A stretch of DNA of 64,000 nucleotides from Gymnogyps californianus. Its lineage: Eukaryota > Chordata > Aves > Accipitriformes > Cathartidae. A program made the translations under genes and the position numbers. The notes below the pieces were generated by a model, which was given only the letters and a program-made list of their open reading frames with translations, made no database searches and had not been told where the DNA came from. Every line of letters begins with the position of its first letter. The stretch's first letter is position 1. Of this stretch, positions 25,401 to 38,603 are shown piece after piece. The DNA lies in NCBI RefSeq assembly GCF_018139145.2, contig NC_059500.1:35507437-35571436 (forward strand), read 5' to 3'.

Positions 25401-27815
25401 ATTGTGGCTCCACTCCTCTTCCACCAACAGCTCAACACCATTACCGTGACCGGATGTCTGTGCACTTCCTCAATGCCCCAGTTGTTTTGCTAGAATTAGA
25501 ATTTTTCAGCTTTTCCACTTTTCCACCTCTTTGCATAAATTGATTCTTCTGACTCGAGCGGTATTATTGAGTATGACAACTCTTTTTTGAACACATTTCA
25601 AATAAATGCAAGCTTACTTCTTCTCTTCCTGACGGTATACTCTGCCTCAACGGTGCTGATGAGAATAAACTACATACAGATTATGAAAGAGTGGCAAAAT
25701 AAGTCGTAGTACTCCCTAAATAATGAGCTAAGAGTGAAATAGCCATGGAAATTCCTTTTCTAACTTGTGGTAGGATTGATCATGCTTGCTTTCTTGCTGC
25801 TAGAAATGCGTATATATGTAAAATGTTGGCTTAAGTAATAGTTTTAATCAATTGCTCTATTCCCTATATCAACAAGGTAATTTGCTGTTTTTCTGTTCCC
25901 TGCCAGAATGTCATCCTAGTAATTCTAATTCTGCAGCTATGAAATGTAACTGGAAACCACAACAAATGATATTGGTGTGGCATGACATAGCAAAAAACAT
26001 TCATGTATTTTTCTCCCTTTTTTATCAGGCATTTGAAAGGAAATGTTTTTTGTGTTCTGTCAAAATGTTTTAAAGTCTACTAAAGATTTGTAGGCTAACA
26101 ATAGGGCAAACTAATATAAAATTACATACAGAATAATTTATTATTTCATGAGGAAAAAGGATGACAAAATAATTTTCCTATAAGTTTGCAATGTCATGTG
26201 GAGATTATATATATTTGGGTTTACTTCATTTTCTACTTAGTGACATACTAAATTCACACTTGCCTACATTGTATTTTCATATTATTCATTAAAGCAGGAT
26301 TTATTTTGAAAGGCCAATGGTAAAGAACAATGTAATACTTGGGAAAACCCAGTTTTCCAGCAAAATCTGACTTTGCAAATTCATTATATTCTGATGTTTC
26401 TACTGCTTCCCTTTCCAGTGCTATACCTAGCCATTACAGAGGAGCTGATTTTCATGGTCATGTCAAATGTAAATCAAAGCAGAGCATCAATTTTCTTAAG
26501 GTATTTCAGCAATTAGACTGCGAATGTTGACCATTGCATTACTGGTGTTAGATTGCTGCACAGTAATACACTGTTTCCTAATTAAACAACTGCAAAATAA
26601 TCTAACTGATAAGAAATGGCACATGTGGACATCCATCAAAGTTATTTGATATTTGGATCCAGCTGACATAAAAATGTCATGTAATATGAAGTGTTCCTGA
26701 TGCTCTATGTCTAGATGATATAAAGTCATCAAAACAAACATATGAGCATGACAGCTAGGTACTTTTCTTACTTGTTTTGACAATCACATTATTATTTCAG
26801 TGGAATTACATGCTTTCAAGCTTTCAGTGTGTGATGTGTGTCAGTTGCAGGACTCCTAACACCAAATTAAATTTAAAAATAATAACCTACAGAAGTTTTG
26901 ATTGTCAAGTTTTTACAGTGTTCTTCCATCAATTATTTCTTTTTTTTAATCACTTGAGATCACCAATACAGCATACATGCTTCTTGACAAGGCCTTTGCT
27001 TTCAACAAAACCACAAATTAGTGCTTTTAACTTCCTTTTATAAAACTAAACGCATGAAACCTGATTACTCAATATCCATACAGACCTTTCTTTGTCCAAT
27101 TTAGCACTATTTTAGGACTTGATGTAAAAAATGGCAGCCTATAATCAATTTAAAAGTGCCCTCTGTATCACAGGTTACTTCTGCAATTGAAACATCCTTT
27201 CTTTAAATTGAATGTGAGACTTATCATCTTTAAAATTCAATTGTAAGATAAACCTATCCAAATCAAGCTCATCTTAAGATTTGCTTGTCAGATGAGTATC
27301 TAGCAAGTTAAATAAATATCTAAAAGTAACTTTTCCAATTTTAGTTATTTTTAAGACAAATATATGACCATGTAAGAAGATTAAGTGGTAAAATTATACT
27401 GATATTCTAATATGGTTGCAAATGGGATTACTATTTTATGGAATAGGGGTGTATGTTTCTGTTATGGCACTAACCGTTTCCCAAGAGTCATAGAGACTAA
27501 CCAGAAAAAGTCATTATTGCTTCAGAATAGGTGTCCACAAAGGGACACAATCCACAAGGGATTGTAATGGTATTAATTCATGCTTGACCTTCTAATCTGC
27601 AAACCTACCTGCAGACAAACATGAAGTTAATCATGAGAGACAAATTGGAGTGTGATGCTATGGTGTCCCTAGGACAGTGAATTGCTTTTTTTTTTGGAAT
27701 ATATGCTTGAAAGAAAACTGAAACCGTTTCCAAGCTCCTTTCTTAAAAACGTGCCTTTGGGCAGTCTTTTATCGCAGTCTTTCACTTCACACAAGTGAAG
27801 TTTGATCTTTTCTGA

Positions 27816-29190
<1,375 letters not shown>

Positions 29191-29221
29191 GTCCAACAAA
29201 CAGCCCAAATCACAATCTTCA
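29191..29221 (+). CDS. ROR2: ROR2 exon 4: 31-base linker microexon
   Basis: A 31-base exon sits between a TTTACAG acceptor and a CA|GTAAGT donor. Two bases complete the Gly codon begun in exon 3, then it reads PTNSPNHNL, and the last two bases (CA) are completed by the A that opens exon 5 to give Gln. This matches the ROR2 linker PTHSPNHNFQ between the Ig domain and the Frizzled domain. The phase changes from 1 to 2, so the exon is obligatory: skipping it would put exon 5 out of frame. It is too small to show as an open frame and was found from phase and homology. Confidence 0.93.
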
Positions 29222-32200
29222 GTAAGTACTTTTTGGAAAATTACTTAATGCACTGTGACCAATTTTGTTCTGTAAGAATTTAGTTCATAAACTCAGTAAA
29301 CACTGTTTGCAACAACAGTGTGCTTGCTAAAAATACCTAATTTGATTGAAAACTCACAGAATGGATGAAGCTTTTTCAGACAGGGATAGCATTGTGTTAC
29401 AGTGGGTTTTGGTTTGATCAAATTTTCTTGAGCAACTTCTGCTTGCTTATTTCATATTTTGGACAAGCAAAATACCACAAAGTCATTATGTTTGAACAGT
29501 AATTGTTTACAGGGCAAGTATGGGCTGGAAGAGTGGTTACAAATGAATGGGTAAAATGCTTAGGTTGCTGCGGTTGTAAATTTACTCATGTTATATTATT
29601 ATAACTTGAAAAGTCAGATAAAAGAAGACTAGAATCCTGTCTTTGAGTCGCTAGGTAAAACCTCTGTCAGTGTCATTTTGACTTTGGTGGTGATTTGGTG
29701 ATTTTTGTTAGCTGCCTGGGCTCACTTGCTGATCCAGTCATAAGGATGAAAATAGATCAGTTCTGTTTCATCAGTTTTGCTTTATGTGTTAGTTTTAATT
29801 TAAATACTGCATATTGTATAATTTCTTGCAATAGATTCTGCAGTTGATCAGTTAATGGTGTGAGGAATGCAGTCTGAAGCCTTTTCATGTGTTAATGGCA
29901 TAAAATTAGTGTTGGTGATGGACTAATTAAAAATAAGAGTAAAAGCAAATTTGTAAAGACATGTGGATATTTTTCAGAAGTATATTATTGATCAGTGTTT
30001 GTGATTTCTGAACTCCCAATGGTTTGAGTGGAAACACTTTAAATAACAGCAGTGGGCTGACCACTAATCCATCCATCTTGCATGTACCTCACTCAGTTGT
30101 ATTACATGCGTAAAAATAATACCACATGGTACACATTCTTCTATTTTATATGCATAGAAAGTGTAAATGAATGTAAAGGATTTCAACTTTATAGGGATTT
30201 AACAAGTTTTTGTATTTTTCTTAAAATTGATTGTTAACCATTGAAGATTAAAAACAGCTATTCATGACAGAGTACAAAAAAATGTAATTGTTTTTGTAAC
30301 CACTGAAATCCCACTTCAGATCTTACAGCACTTTAGAAAACTGTTGTGCACCTGTTCTACAAAGGAGAAAAATTGTGAGATACCAGGAAACTATCTGATC
30401 TTTTATGAGATCAGAAGGCAGAGACTGGTACAAGAGACAGCAAACTGAAATATGCATGGTGAGGCACTGAACTGAAGTTCAAAGAACAATTCTCAAATGC
30501 AACTGAAGAGTAGCAAGCTCCGAGCACAAGGTGGAAAGCTGGGAACCAAGTTTTACATTGATTCACTTTTTGTTATTGAGCAAATAATGAATCTTACTTC
30601 TTTTGGTTTCCCTAGTATTTCCCAAACTCTTCTCCTATACTGAGCATTAACTTATTAATATTTTACAAATATCAACATAAATAAAAAAATTCCAACTGAT
30701 AAAGTGAAAAAAATTACTATGTGACATGTATTTCTTAATTAAATGCCTCCGAAAGTTGAAGTGAATTAAGGTTCCCAAACCATCTTTCATTCTGGTTTTG
30801 CCTACATTTTGAATGCTTAACTATTCAACCTTTGCTAGTTTTGAACTCTAAGTTAGAATATAGAAAGAAATAACAACAAAAAAATCCTATCATTTGGATT
30901 ATGACACCTCTAAATCAGTCTTGTGCCAATGGTATCGGTGGTGGTCCTGGAACCAGTAGCATGCCATCATAGTTTTGGACCTGCCATTAAAAGGTAAAGC
31001 GAAGAGTATGCTGCTGGTAGATTTTTTTTTTTTAATATCCACTAGATTGAAGAGAAAGCTGAAACTTGAGAAGAACAAGCTCAGGTCAAAGGTCTAGTGA
31101 GAAGTCGTGAGGGACTTATCATATGAGGTCCAGGAGCTTTCAGGGATTACAGTTCTTAGCCTCATTGCATGCCTGCTCCTGTTTCAATTTTTTTTCTCTT
31201 TCCTACTTAATTAGGTTTTGCCCACCTTTCCAAAGTTCCTATCCTTCCTTTTGATACTGTCTTTCTTTTTTTTCTCTTCTTATGCCTCACAGTTGTTCCC
31301 ATGTTCCTCTGTTCCATGCCTCCTACCTAGTCCTTCAAATAAAATGCCATAATTTGGCAGTATTTTTTTTTTCTTTTCAGAAACTGATTATGATTTTTTT
31401 AGTGAATATTTTGTATAAAATCATGCAGGTCAATTTGTAAGCCAAAAAAGAGGAAAGGGGAAAAAGGTGAAAGAAATACCTAACTGCCTGGAAGGAGCAC
31501 GCATGGAACAAAGGGCTCTTTCTGTTTGCTGGCTGCACAGCACAGTCTTATGTTGAGCCACCCGAGAGCTGTTTCTCCTGGCGTTAACGCTTCCAAAAAG
31601 ACACGCTTCAGTGGAAGCGCTGAAACCTAAACCCATTGTAACTTGGTTTAAAACTATACCTAATGAATTATTAAGGGATAAAAAAACATTACCTATGTAG
31701 ATACCATCTAGCAAGGTATTTTTATGCAGTCCATGTGTTCTGCTGTGGATTTCTAGAAATTATCTACAATTAAAGATTGCCAGAGATCAAATGTGCATTA
31801 TGCAGTCAGACTTGCCAGTGCAAAAAAGGGCCCTGACCTTCAGGTAGTGAAGTTGAGACATTTCCATAAAAATCTAAAAGTAAAAATTTTCAACCAAATA
31901 CATAGTCTTGAACTAGTGTGGATTTTTTTGAGAGGGTGGAGAGGTCTTTATTTTCTGTGAAGGTCCGTATCTGTAAAAATTTCTAGGGATTTTTCTGTAG
32001 AAATGGAAAAATACAAGCTATCCAAATTACTTTATCAAAAGTATTAAAATTGTTGAAAGTATTAATAGCTAGTACAAATTAATGTACAATGGATATAAAA
32101 TCAAAATACAGTCAGAAAACTAGTCTCTGACCAGCCTTTGTTGTCCAAAGGACTGTGCTAGCAGAGACAAGTCAGCAGGTTGAATCCTTTCTCTCACTGC

Positions 32201-33235
32201 ATAATGCTATTACCTTTTGTATCATTAACATTATTAGCTTTTGTCCTTGTAAAGAGAGACATCCTGTCCATTCAGAAGGGTACGAGTGTGTGGAAATAGA
32301 ATAAACAGGTAACAAATACCGGAGAATGTTTTTTTAGCATGATTTAAAATTAAGCAACAGATGTTAATCTCTTGGAGTCTAAGACTAGGAGGGCAGAAAC
32401 AGTTCCCTTCCCTTCTGGAGGTGTTGCTCGTACAACATAACGTCATGCTAAAAGACTATGTGTTCTCTAGTCTAATGTATTTTTCTCTTGAATTGAACCA
32501 TTAGATTGAATTTTACCCACTGGGCAAATTCCTGTTTTGAAGCTGTTTAGATTTCTCATTAAGGCTGTGACTGTAGTGGTGCCACCTTGAAGGGAACTTG
32601 GGATGGAAGATATCTGGCTGTTTGTTGGCTCTAAGGGCTTCTGGAAAATCTGATGAGACTTTAGCAGAAGTGAGGAAGGCACAACAGAGTACAGGCAGAA
32701 AGAAGTAGCTATAAACTCAACCCTTGCCAAGTGTAGGCGAACAGAACTGGCTCTGTTGCCAGTGCTGCACTTTTCCCCACATGACCTTTCTGCAGTCTGC
32801 TCAGGATGCCAGGAGGTGAACACCTCCTTCCAGAGCCCTGCGCAGGGGCACCGGGCTTTCGAAGAAACTTTGAGAAGTCCCTGTTTTATCGAACTCTGAC
32901 TAAAATAAATTCTGAGTTTGCAGTCACTGGTGCCTGTATGCTGGACCCTTAGAAGAAGAAATAGGTGGGAAGAAACACTGTCATCAGGTAGAAATTGTCA
33001 TTAGTTTGGGGAGGAAATTTTGAGGTATTAATCATTCAGAATAAATTTGCATGCTTTCATGCCTTATTTTCTGCAGGTAGTTTGGGACAACAGTAAAAAT
33101 TTTAAGATTCAGTCCATCGAAGAAAAGTGATGAAGCAATTGTAGTTGAGAAAAAAACAGTTCTTTCAAATAATGGAAAACAAAATGTCTTTAAAAGCTAG
33201 TAACACTTTTGAGTTAAAATTCTGGTGAGGAACCC

Positions 33236-33420
33236 TGAGGCTGGGGTGGGCAATTTATGCTCTATGGGTCTGCATATCGCATGGCTTTTATCACATAGCC
33301 AAAGCACATCTCTTATGTGACCCCCAAAGGGGACCCTCTGCGTGATGTGATGGGCACTCATGCAGCTTTATGATGGGGGCAAGTGTGTTTTCATCATGTG
33401 ACAAATCTCCACGTAATTAT
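33236..33420 (+). repeat. Possible hAT DNA transposon remnant
   Basis: The segment starts 'gaggctggggtgggcaattt', close to the 'caggggtgggcaa' terminal motif of many hAT (Charlie/Tip100-like) elements, followed by a diverged 'tatgctctatgggtctgcat' where such elements have a 'ggcc/gggcc/gcat' series. I could not find a matching right terminal repeat or an 8-base target duplication, so this is weak. Confidence 0.25.
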
Positions 33421-34051
33421 AAGGTGGAAGAGGAAATATGAGGCCTTGGGAAAGAGGGTGGAAAGGTCATTTTGACCAGTCTGATCTGGTCATGAGAGCA
33501 CTTCACCCTGAGGCCACCTCCCTGCCCATGGCTGGGGTCTTCCAGCTAAAAGACAGTAGCTGTAGGGGCAAATAATTTTGTAAACTGGATCTGTCTGGCA
33601 AACCAAAGGTACCCAACGTCACGTTAAAAAGGAAGAATACTTTCCTTACCATCAAACAGCAGCACCACTCATATCTTCCTCCTTTCCTCAGGTGGCGTGG
33701 CAAATAGCCTTTAGTCTCAGCACAGTTCAGCCACTGATAACAACATTTTTAATCTGGTAAATTATACAAGATCATCTTAAAATTCACATAAACAGATGTT
33801 TTTATAACCAGTACGAGGTTGTCTCAACTCAGAAGTTACAGTGTTTATTCAGGCCCATGAGGACCAGGTGTTCAATGACGGGGCTCTTCCAGAATGACAT
33901 GCACGCCTTTTGTTTCATGAAAATATACACTTGGCTGAGACGACCATATTTGAAGTATATATATTTTTCTAAGATATTTGTGGTAACATGTTGAAGTTAC
34001 AGAATAAGCACATACTTTGTGTTCTGGTTTCCTGTTCTAATCAAGGGAGAA

Positions 34052-34200
34052 GAAGGATTTTGTGATTAAAACACTGGACTGTAATTTTAGAGGTCTGGAT
34101 TCAATTTCTGGCCGTGCTCCTGTCTCCATGTGTGATTGCAGCAAGTTGTTTAACCTTTGTCTCTCCATGTTTTGTACATCAAATGGAGATGGTCAATCTT
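34052..34200 (+). repeat. MIR-type SINE, + orientation
   Basis: The order matches the tRNA-derived and core parts of MIR: 'gattaaaacactggactgta', then 'gaggtctggattcaatttc', 'tggccgtgctcctgtctcc', 'atgtgtgattgcagcaagtt', 'gtttaacctttgtctctcca' and 'aaatggagatggt'. Each block has a counterpart in the MIR consensus order (acactggactgggagtcag, ggttctagtccc, tgtgtgaccttgggcaagtc, cctctctgggcctc, aaaatggggat). Divergence is high, as expected. Confidence 0.75.
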
Positions 34201-34274
34201 GGGAATTTTTTGCTTTCCTCTATTACGGGATCAGATCATTTCAAAATGTTTAGGGTACATTCTCTCCCCATAAA

Positions 34275-34340
34275 ATATGGAATGTTATTCCTATTTTACA
34301 AATGAGGAACTGAGGCACAGATTATCTCGGGCTGGTCTAC
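34275..34340 (-). repeat. MIR-type SINE 3' fragment, - orientation
   Basis: The + strand reads 'ttcctattttacaaatgagg' followed by 'aactgaggcacagatta'. This is the reverse complement of the MIR block that runs 'ctctgtgcctcagtttcctc' into 'atctgtaaaatggg'. It lies about 80 bases beyond the + oriented MIR, so the two form an inverted pair. Confidence 0.65.
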
Positions 34341-35256
34341 ATTAAACAGCATGTGTTTGCCTTGGCAGATTTCCTGGCTCCCTGACAATCCAATTTGGGG
34401 ATCTGGCTGGAACATGCTGCAATTCCCTCCTAGCCCCTGTGTGTCAGTTTCCTTTTTTCTTTCAAGTTTGGGGGGGAGGCTGTATTTCACCCTGGTGTGG
34501 GTTGGGGCTCCTTTCAGGGAATTTTGATCCACATTCTCAGATCTGCTTCTGGGTCCATCGGTTTAAATGTCCTTTGACAGTCGCTCAGGCCGAGACAGGA
34601 AATTTGTAGAGGAAGGAGGGAACTGAAACCAAGGCTGCACTAAACCATTTTACATACTCTTTTGTCTTTTATCTATTTCAGAGTGTAATTTTTCAGTACA
34701 GTGATTGTTTTTGCTCTAGCTATGTAGCGTACAGCCTAGTAGGGCTTGTAAGTATACCGTGTCACAACTAATATATAACTGAAAATTATACTCTGGTCTG
34801 TCCAGAGCTGTAGAGTACACTCAGAAGAAGCTGACCTTCTCTCTTGTAATGGAAACGGCAAAATGTTTGTCCTAATCTTGCTTTTGTGTTTCAAAAAATT
34901 TTTCTCATGAAAAACCCAGAATATGTGTAATTCAAGGCAGAGTTAAAGAGCAGTGGAAGTACTGGTTTGGGTTGCTTTGCACCACACCAGATCCCAGCTT
35001 CTTCCCACACTACGTTATTTCTTCAGCTTTAATCTTCCACTTAATCTTTTCTAATCACTAGTAAATAAATGAATGATCTAATGCATTTCATATTATTTAG
35101 TGATAGAAGTAGAAATTCAATATGTGCTTACAAAATTAACTAATTTTAAAAACCAGATGTGTATTTAAACTAATATGCATAGCATCTTGGAGTAGACACA
35201 AGTGTCTGTATTCCTCTAACTTGTTATCTGAGGAAACTATTGCACATGGTAGTTTT

Positions 35257-35280
35257 TTCCTTTCCTTCAAAGGAAAGGAA
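35257..35280. repeat. Perfect 11-base inverted repeat
   Basis: ttcctttcctt (35257-35267) and aaggaaaggaa (35270-35280) are exact reverse complements separated by two bases. The arms are pure pyrimidine and pure purine. It could form a hairpin in single-stranded nucleic acid. No function can be inferred. Confidence 0.9.
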
Positions 35281-37381
35281 GAACAAAGGAAATAAGTTGA
35301 CAGGGAATATAGAAAAAAAGGATAATGGTTTGTTTCAATCTGTTATGTTCACTAATCCATATTGTTCAGAAGCCCCCAAAAACCAAAGGGAAGCCAAGCG
35401 TATGCAAAGGTGATTAAAAATAGACCTCCAGGAAAGCTTTACCTTCTTTGTGCTACTGTATAAATCAAATGCCTCTGAGACTTACAGTGTAATGCAGCTA
35501 CTTTGCACTGCTTTACTGAGAGAGCCTGGTTGCAAAGACAAGAAAGCAGCCCTATGGGACTTGCCTGGTCTTGGGCAAGGTTTCCAAGTACCTTAGGAAG
35601 AAGAAGCGATTAGTTACACTTCTGTCTATTCTTACAGTTAAGCTAACTTAGCATTAAATGTGAGGAAGCACCTTCCCACTTGCGATTAGCGGTACTGTCA
35701 AGATACTTTTAAATGGGTTGGATCAAGCAGCATAATGAATGTAATGCTTACCACTTTGCTTTTCTATATGAGGCTACAACATGCAGTACACCAAGGCACA
35801 CAAACCCTCCTAAGAGTTCTGCTTTCCAAAATTTAGAAATTTAGCTTGTAGGTGGATATTAAAGGAAGTTGATGGTTTCTGTAGGGGAGAATTTACCCAC
35901 AGCCTGTGTGCTGGGAGAGTCTGCTTCCTACTCTGCAGAGCGGTGGTTAGGTTTTTGATAGCCAGCAGGCCATCATATCAGGCAAGCTCTAAGGTGCAAC
36001 TCTGAGATCTGCAATGTACGGTGAAGAGCCAAATACAGCTCCGACTTTGTAAATATGTGACCCCAACATGCCCTCTTCCAGCAAATTCCAGATCAGCAGC
36101 AGGTGCTTAGGTTTGGGCAGCTCAGAGAAACAATTTGTATTAAACTACCAAAGAAGTTGCAAGCGAAATAAGATACTTGTTAATCCGTTTAAGGATATAC
36201 GTAAATTGATATTCAAAGTAGTAATGGCCCTTGGGCTTTTGGCAAGTAGCTACTGCAGCTGTTGGACATCCCTGATATAACCAGCGATCTTTAGTTTGTT
36301 TTGATTTTACTTCCTCCCTCTCTCCCTCCCCGTCTCTCCTTCGTTCAGTAGCTTAAATGGCTTTCAAAGTATTTATTGTATGTCCTACAAAAGGATGGTT
36401 ATATGTCCCTGAGACTTCCTGTCAGCATTTGATGCCACATTGAGTTTAATTAGAGTTCCTTAGGATGCTGAATAGCCTCTAAGTGCATACAAGGAAAGGG
36501 TGAATGTTGTAGTTAGCCACAAAGATAAAGGAACACTATTCTAATGAAAAGTAGGTAATTTAACAAAATGAGATAATGTCGTAACACCACACCATAAATC
36601 ATCCTTTGAATTTTTATGACTTTATGGCTAATTTTTCCCTACTTTTGTATTATTTTGTTCTCCATTTCAGTTTGAAAGAGCCAAACAAACTATAGATGCA
36701 ACTAATTTAGTGTACTTGAGAAAAGGTGAAACAGATGGTACAAACTGACGAAATTTGAACATTTCCATTCAAAACTAAATAACATTAAGAGTGATAGAAG
36801 GCATTGTTTTAAAAAAAGGAGAAAGAAAATGTAGTAAGGAAATCTGCTCTTTTAAATTGGTACTGCTCTGTTAAGTCTAAAATCTGAAGTATTTGAAGTA
36901 ATACTACTCTAAAAATAAAGTTGCAAAGAAGCACGTCTCATCAGTGGTCTCTCTCATGCTCCTCAAAAAGGTCAATCATAAGTGTCCCATTTCTCATTTT
37001 GATCAATCTGATAATAACACAGAACAGGCAAAAGATTACTTTACGTGAGATACAAACAATGTTTGCTATATCAGAGAAACTTTGTTTTTATACATATGTG
37101 TGCACACACATACACATACTTCCCCCCCAAGTTTTTCTAACATTTCAATTTGCAGGCCAGAAAGCACATTTACCCCTGCCTCACCATGCTTTCCTTCAAG
37201 TTGGGAAATCAGTCTCCTTAGTTCAGTGGGACACTCTCAGCAGGCTGACCTGCCTATAGAAATCCTGATACTTTCATCTGACTCAGTTTTGCAAAATTAC
37301 CTCAAAAAACCTCCATTTTTTCAACTGCCTAATGCCAATAGAGTAGTTCCAGATTGCAAAACAGTGAGTGGAGGGGTAAAG

Positions 37382-38050
37382 GAATAGAATAGAATAGAAT
37401 AGAATAGAACAGAACAGAACAGAATAGAATACTTATAGTTGGAAGGGACCTACAACGATCATCTAGTCCAACTGCCCGACCACTTCAGGGCTGACCAAAA
37501 GTTAGATCCCATTATGAAGGGCATTGTCCAGATGCCTCTTTTTAAGGCACTGACAGGCATGGGGCATCGACCACCTCTCTAGGAATCCCATTCCAGTGTT
37601 TGACTAACCTTTCAGTAAAGAAAGGTTTCCTAATGTCAAGTCTGAACCTCCCCCGACACAGCTGTGAACCACTCCCATGTGTCCTGTCGCTGGATCCCAG
37701 GGAGAAGACATCAGCACCTCCCTCTCCACTTCCCCTCCTCAGGAAGCTGTAAAGAGCAATGGCCTCCTTTTCTCCAAACTAGACGAACCCAGTGTCCTCA
37801 ACGGCTTGGCATCCATCTCCCGAGCATCTGCTGAAGATGGGTCCTTTCCAACCAGAGGAGAAGAAACGCCAGCACCAAGGCTAGATCTGGAAAAGCGGGA
37901 AGAAAGCCTGTGCTCGAGGGCAGCAGCATGGTCACCTTTCCCTGGCTGCTTTCCAGCCGGGCAGCCCACCACATGTGCTGGTGCCTGGCGTTGTCCCTCC
38001 CCAGGTGCAGGACTTTGTGCTTCCCCATGTTGAACTTCTTGGGGCTCCTG
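37382..38050 (-). mobile_element. CR1 LINE fragment with (GAATA)n tail
   Basis: The 3' end is on the left: an imperfect pentamer tail (GAATA/GAACA, about 37382-37432), then the antisense CR1 3' UTR ('ttggaagggacctacaacga', 'tcatctagtccaactgcccg'). The body follows the same text as the copy at 41.3-42.4 kb ('cccattatgaagggcattgtcc', 'gacaggcatggggcatcgac' and 'tctagaccaagtccaa'-like blocks). Toward 38000 the minus strand reads KHKVLHLGRDNARHQHM, the CR1 'VLHLG' post-RT region, after which similarity stops. The frame is broken repeatedly. The 5' truncation lies at about 38050, where the GC-rich island begins. Confidence 0.88.
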
Positions 38051-38490
38051 CCTTGGCAGGCTACGACCCTAGGGTGATGCAGAGAGCAGCACCAAGCCGT
38101 GACTCCATGCAGGAGGAGGGATTTGGGTGCTGCCGCAGCGAGGCTGCACCGGGCAGTGCGAACCGGTAGGAGAGCAGAGCTCCGGGACGTGGGGGCAGAG
38201 GGTGCAGTGAGGAGGAGGCCAGGCCTGGGGTGATGAGCGATGGGGCATGGGCTGTCCCTGGAGAGCCCCCGGCTGGAAACCTCTGCCCCGGGACCAGCTG
38301 CAGAGATGCAGACCTGGAGCTGGGCAGCACTCGCCTTAGGGCGGAGCAACGAAATAGTGCCTGGCCCGCACAGAAGGACCCCTCAGCATTAACATCCCAC
38401 CCCTCCCGGCAAAAAAACAAAAAAGGGTGAGGATAGCAGCGCCACCTGCACTGTTAGTAACACTGAGACCTTTTCTGTAGTTTTCATGCA

Positions 38491-38501
38491 TTTATTTTAT
38501 T
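38491..38501 (-). promoter_or_regulatory. Tandem AATAAA poly(A) signals of the Topors-like gene
   Basis: On the minus strand two AATAAA hexamers overlap by one base (38501-38496 and 38496-38491). They lie about 105 bases past the stop codon of the C-terminal frame of the Topors-like gene (38604), in an AT-rich stretch just outside the GC-rich coding sequence. The position suits a 3' processing signal; cleavage would fall near 38460-38480. Confidence 0.6.
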
Positions 38502-38603
38502 TGGATAATGGGATTTGGGGGGCTGGGAGCCCTTGAGGGCTGGCGCATGCCCCAGCCACTGGCCCAGTCCTGGCTGGGCCATCCCCGGAGGCAGCCTCCA
38601 GGG

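Noticed and set aside
24593..25465. Open minus frames as a cellular gene
   Set aside because: They are CR1 LINE reverse transcriptase remnants with a frameshift between them.
37677..38033. 118-codon + frame as a gene
   Set aside because: It lies in the antisense of a CR1 3' region and extends into the GC-rich island. No protein similarity.
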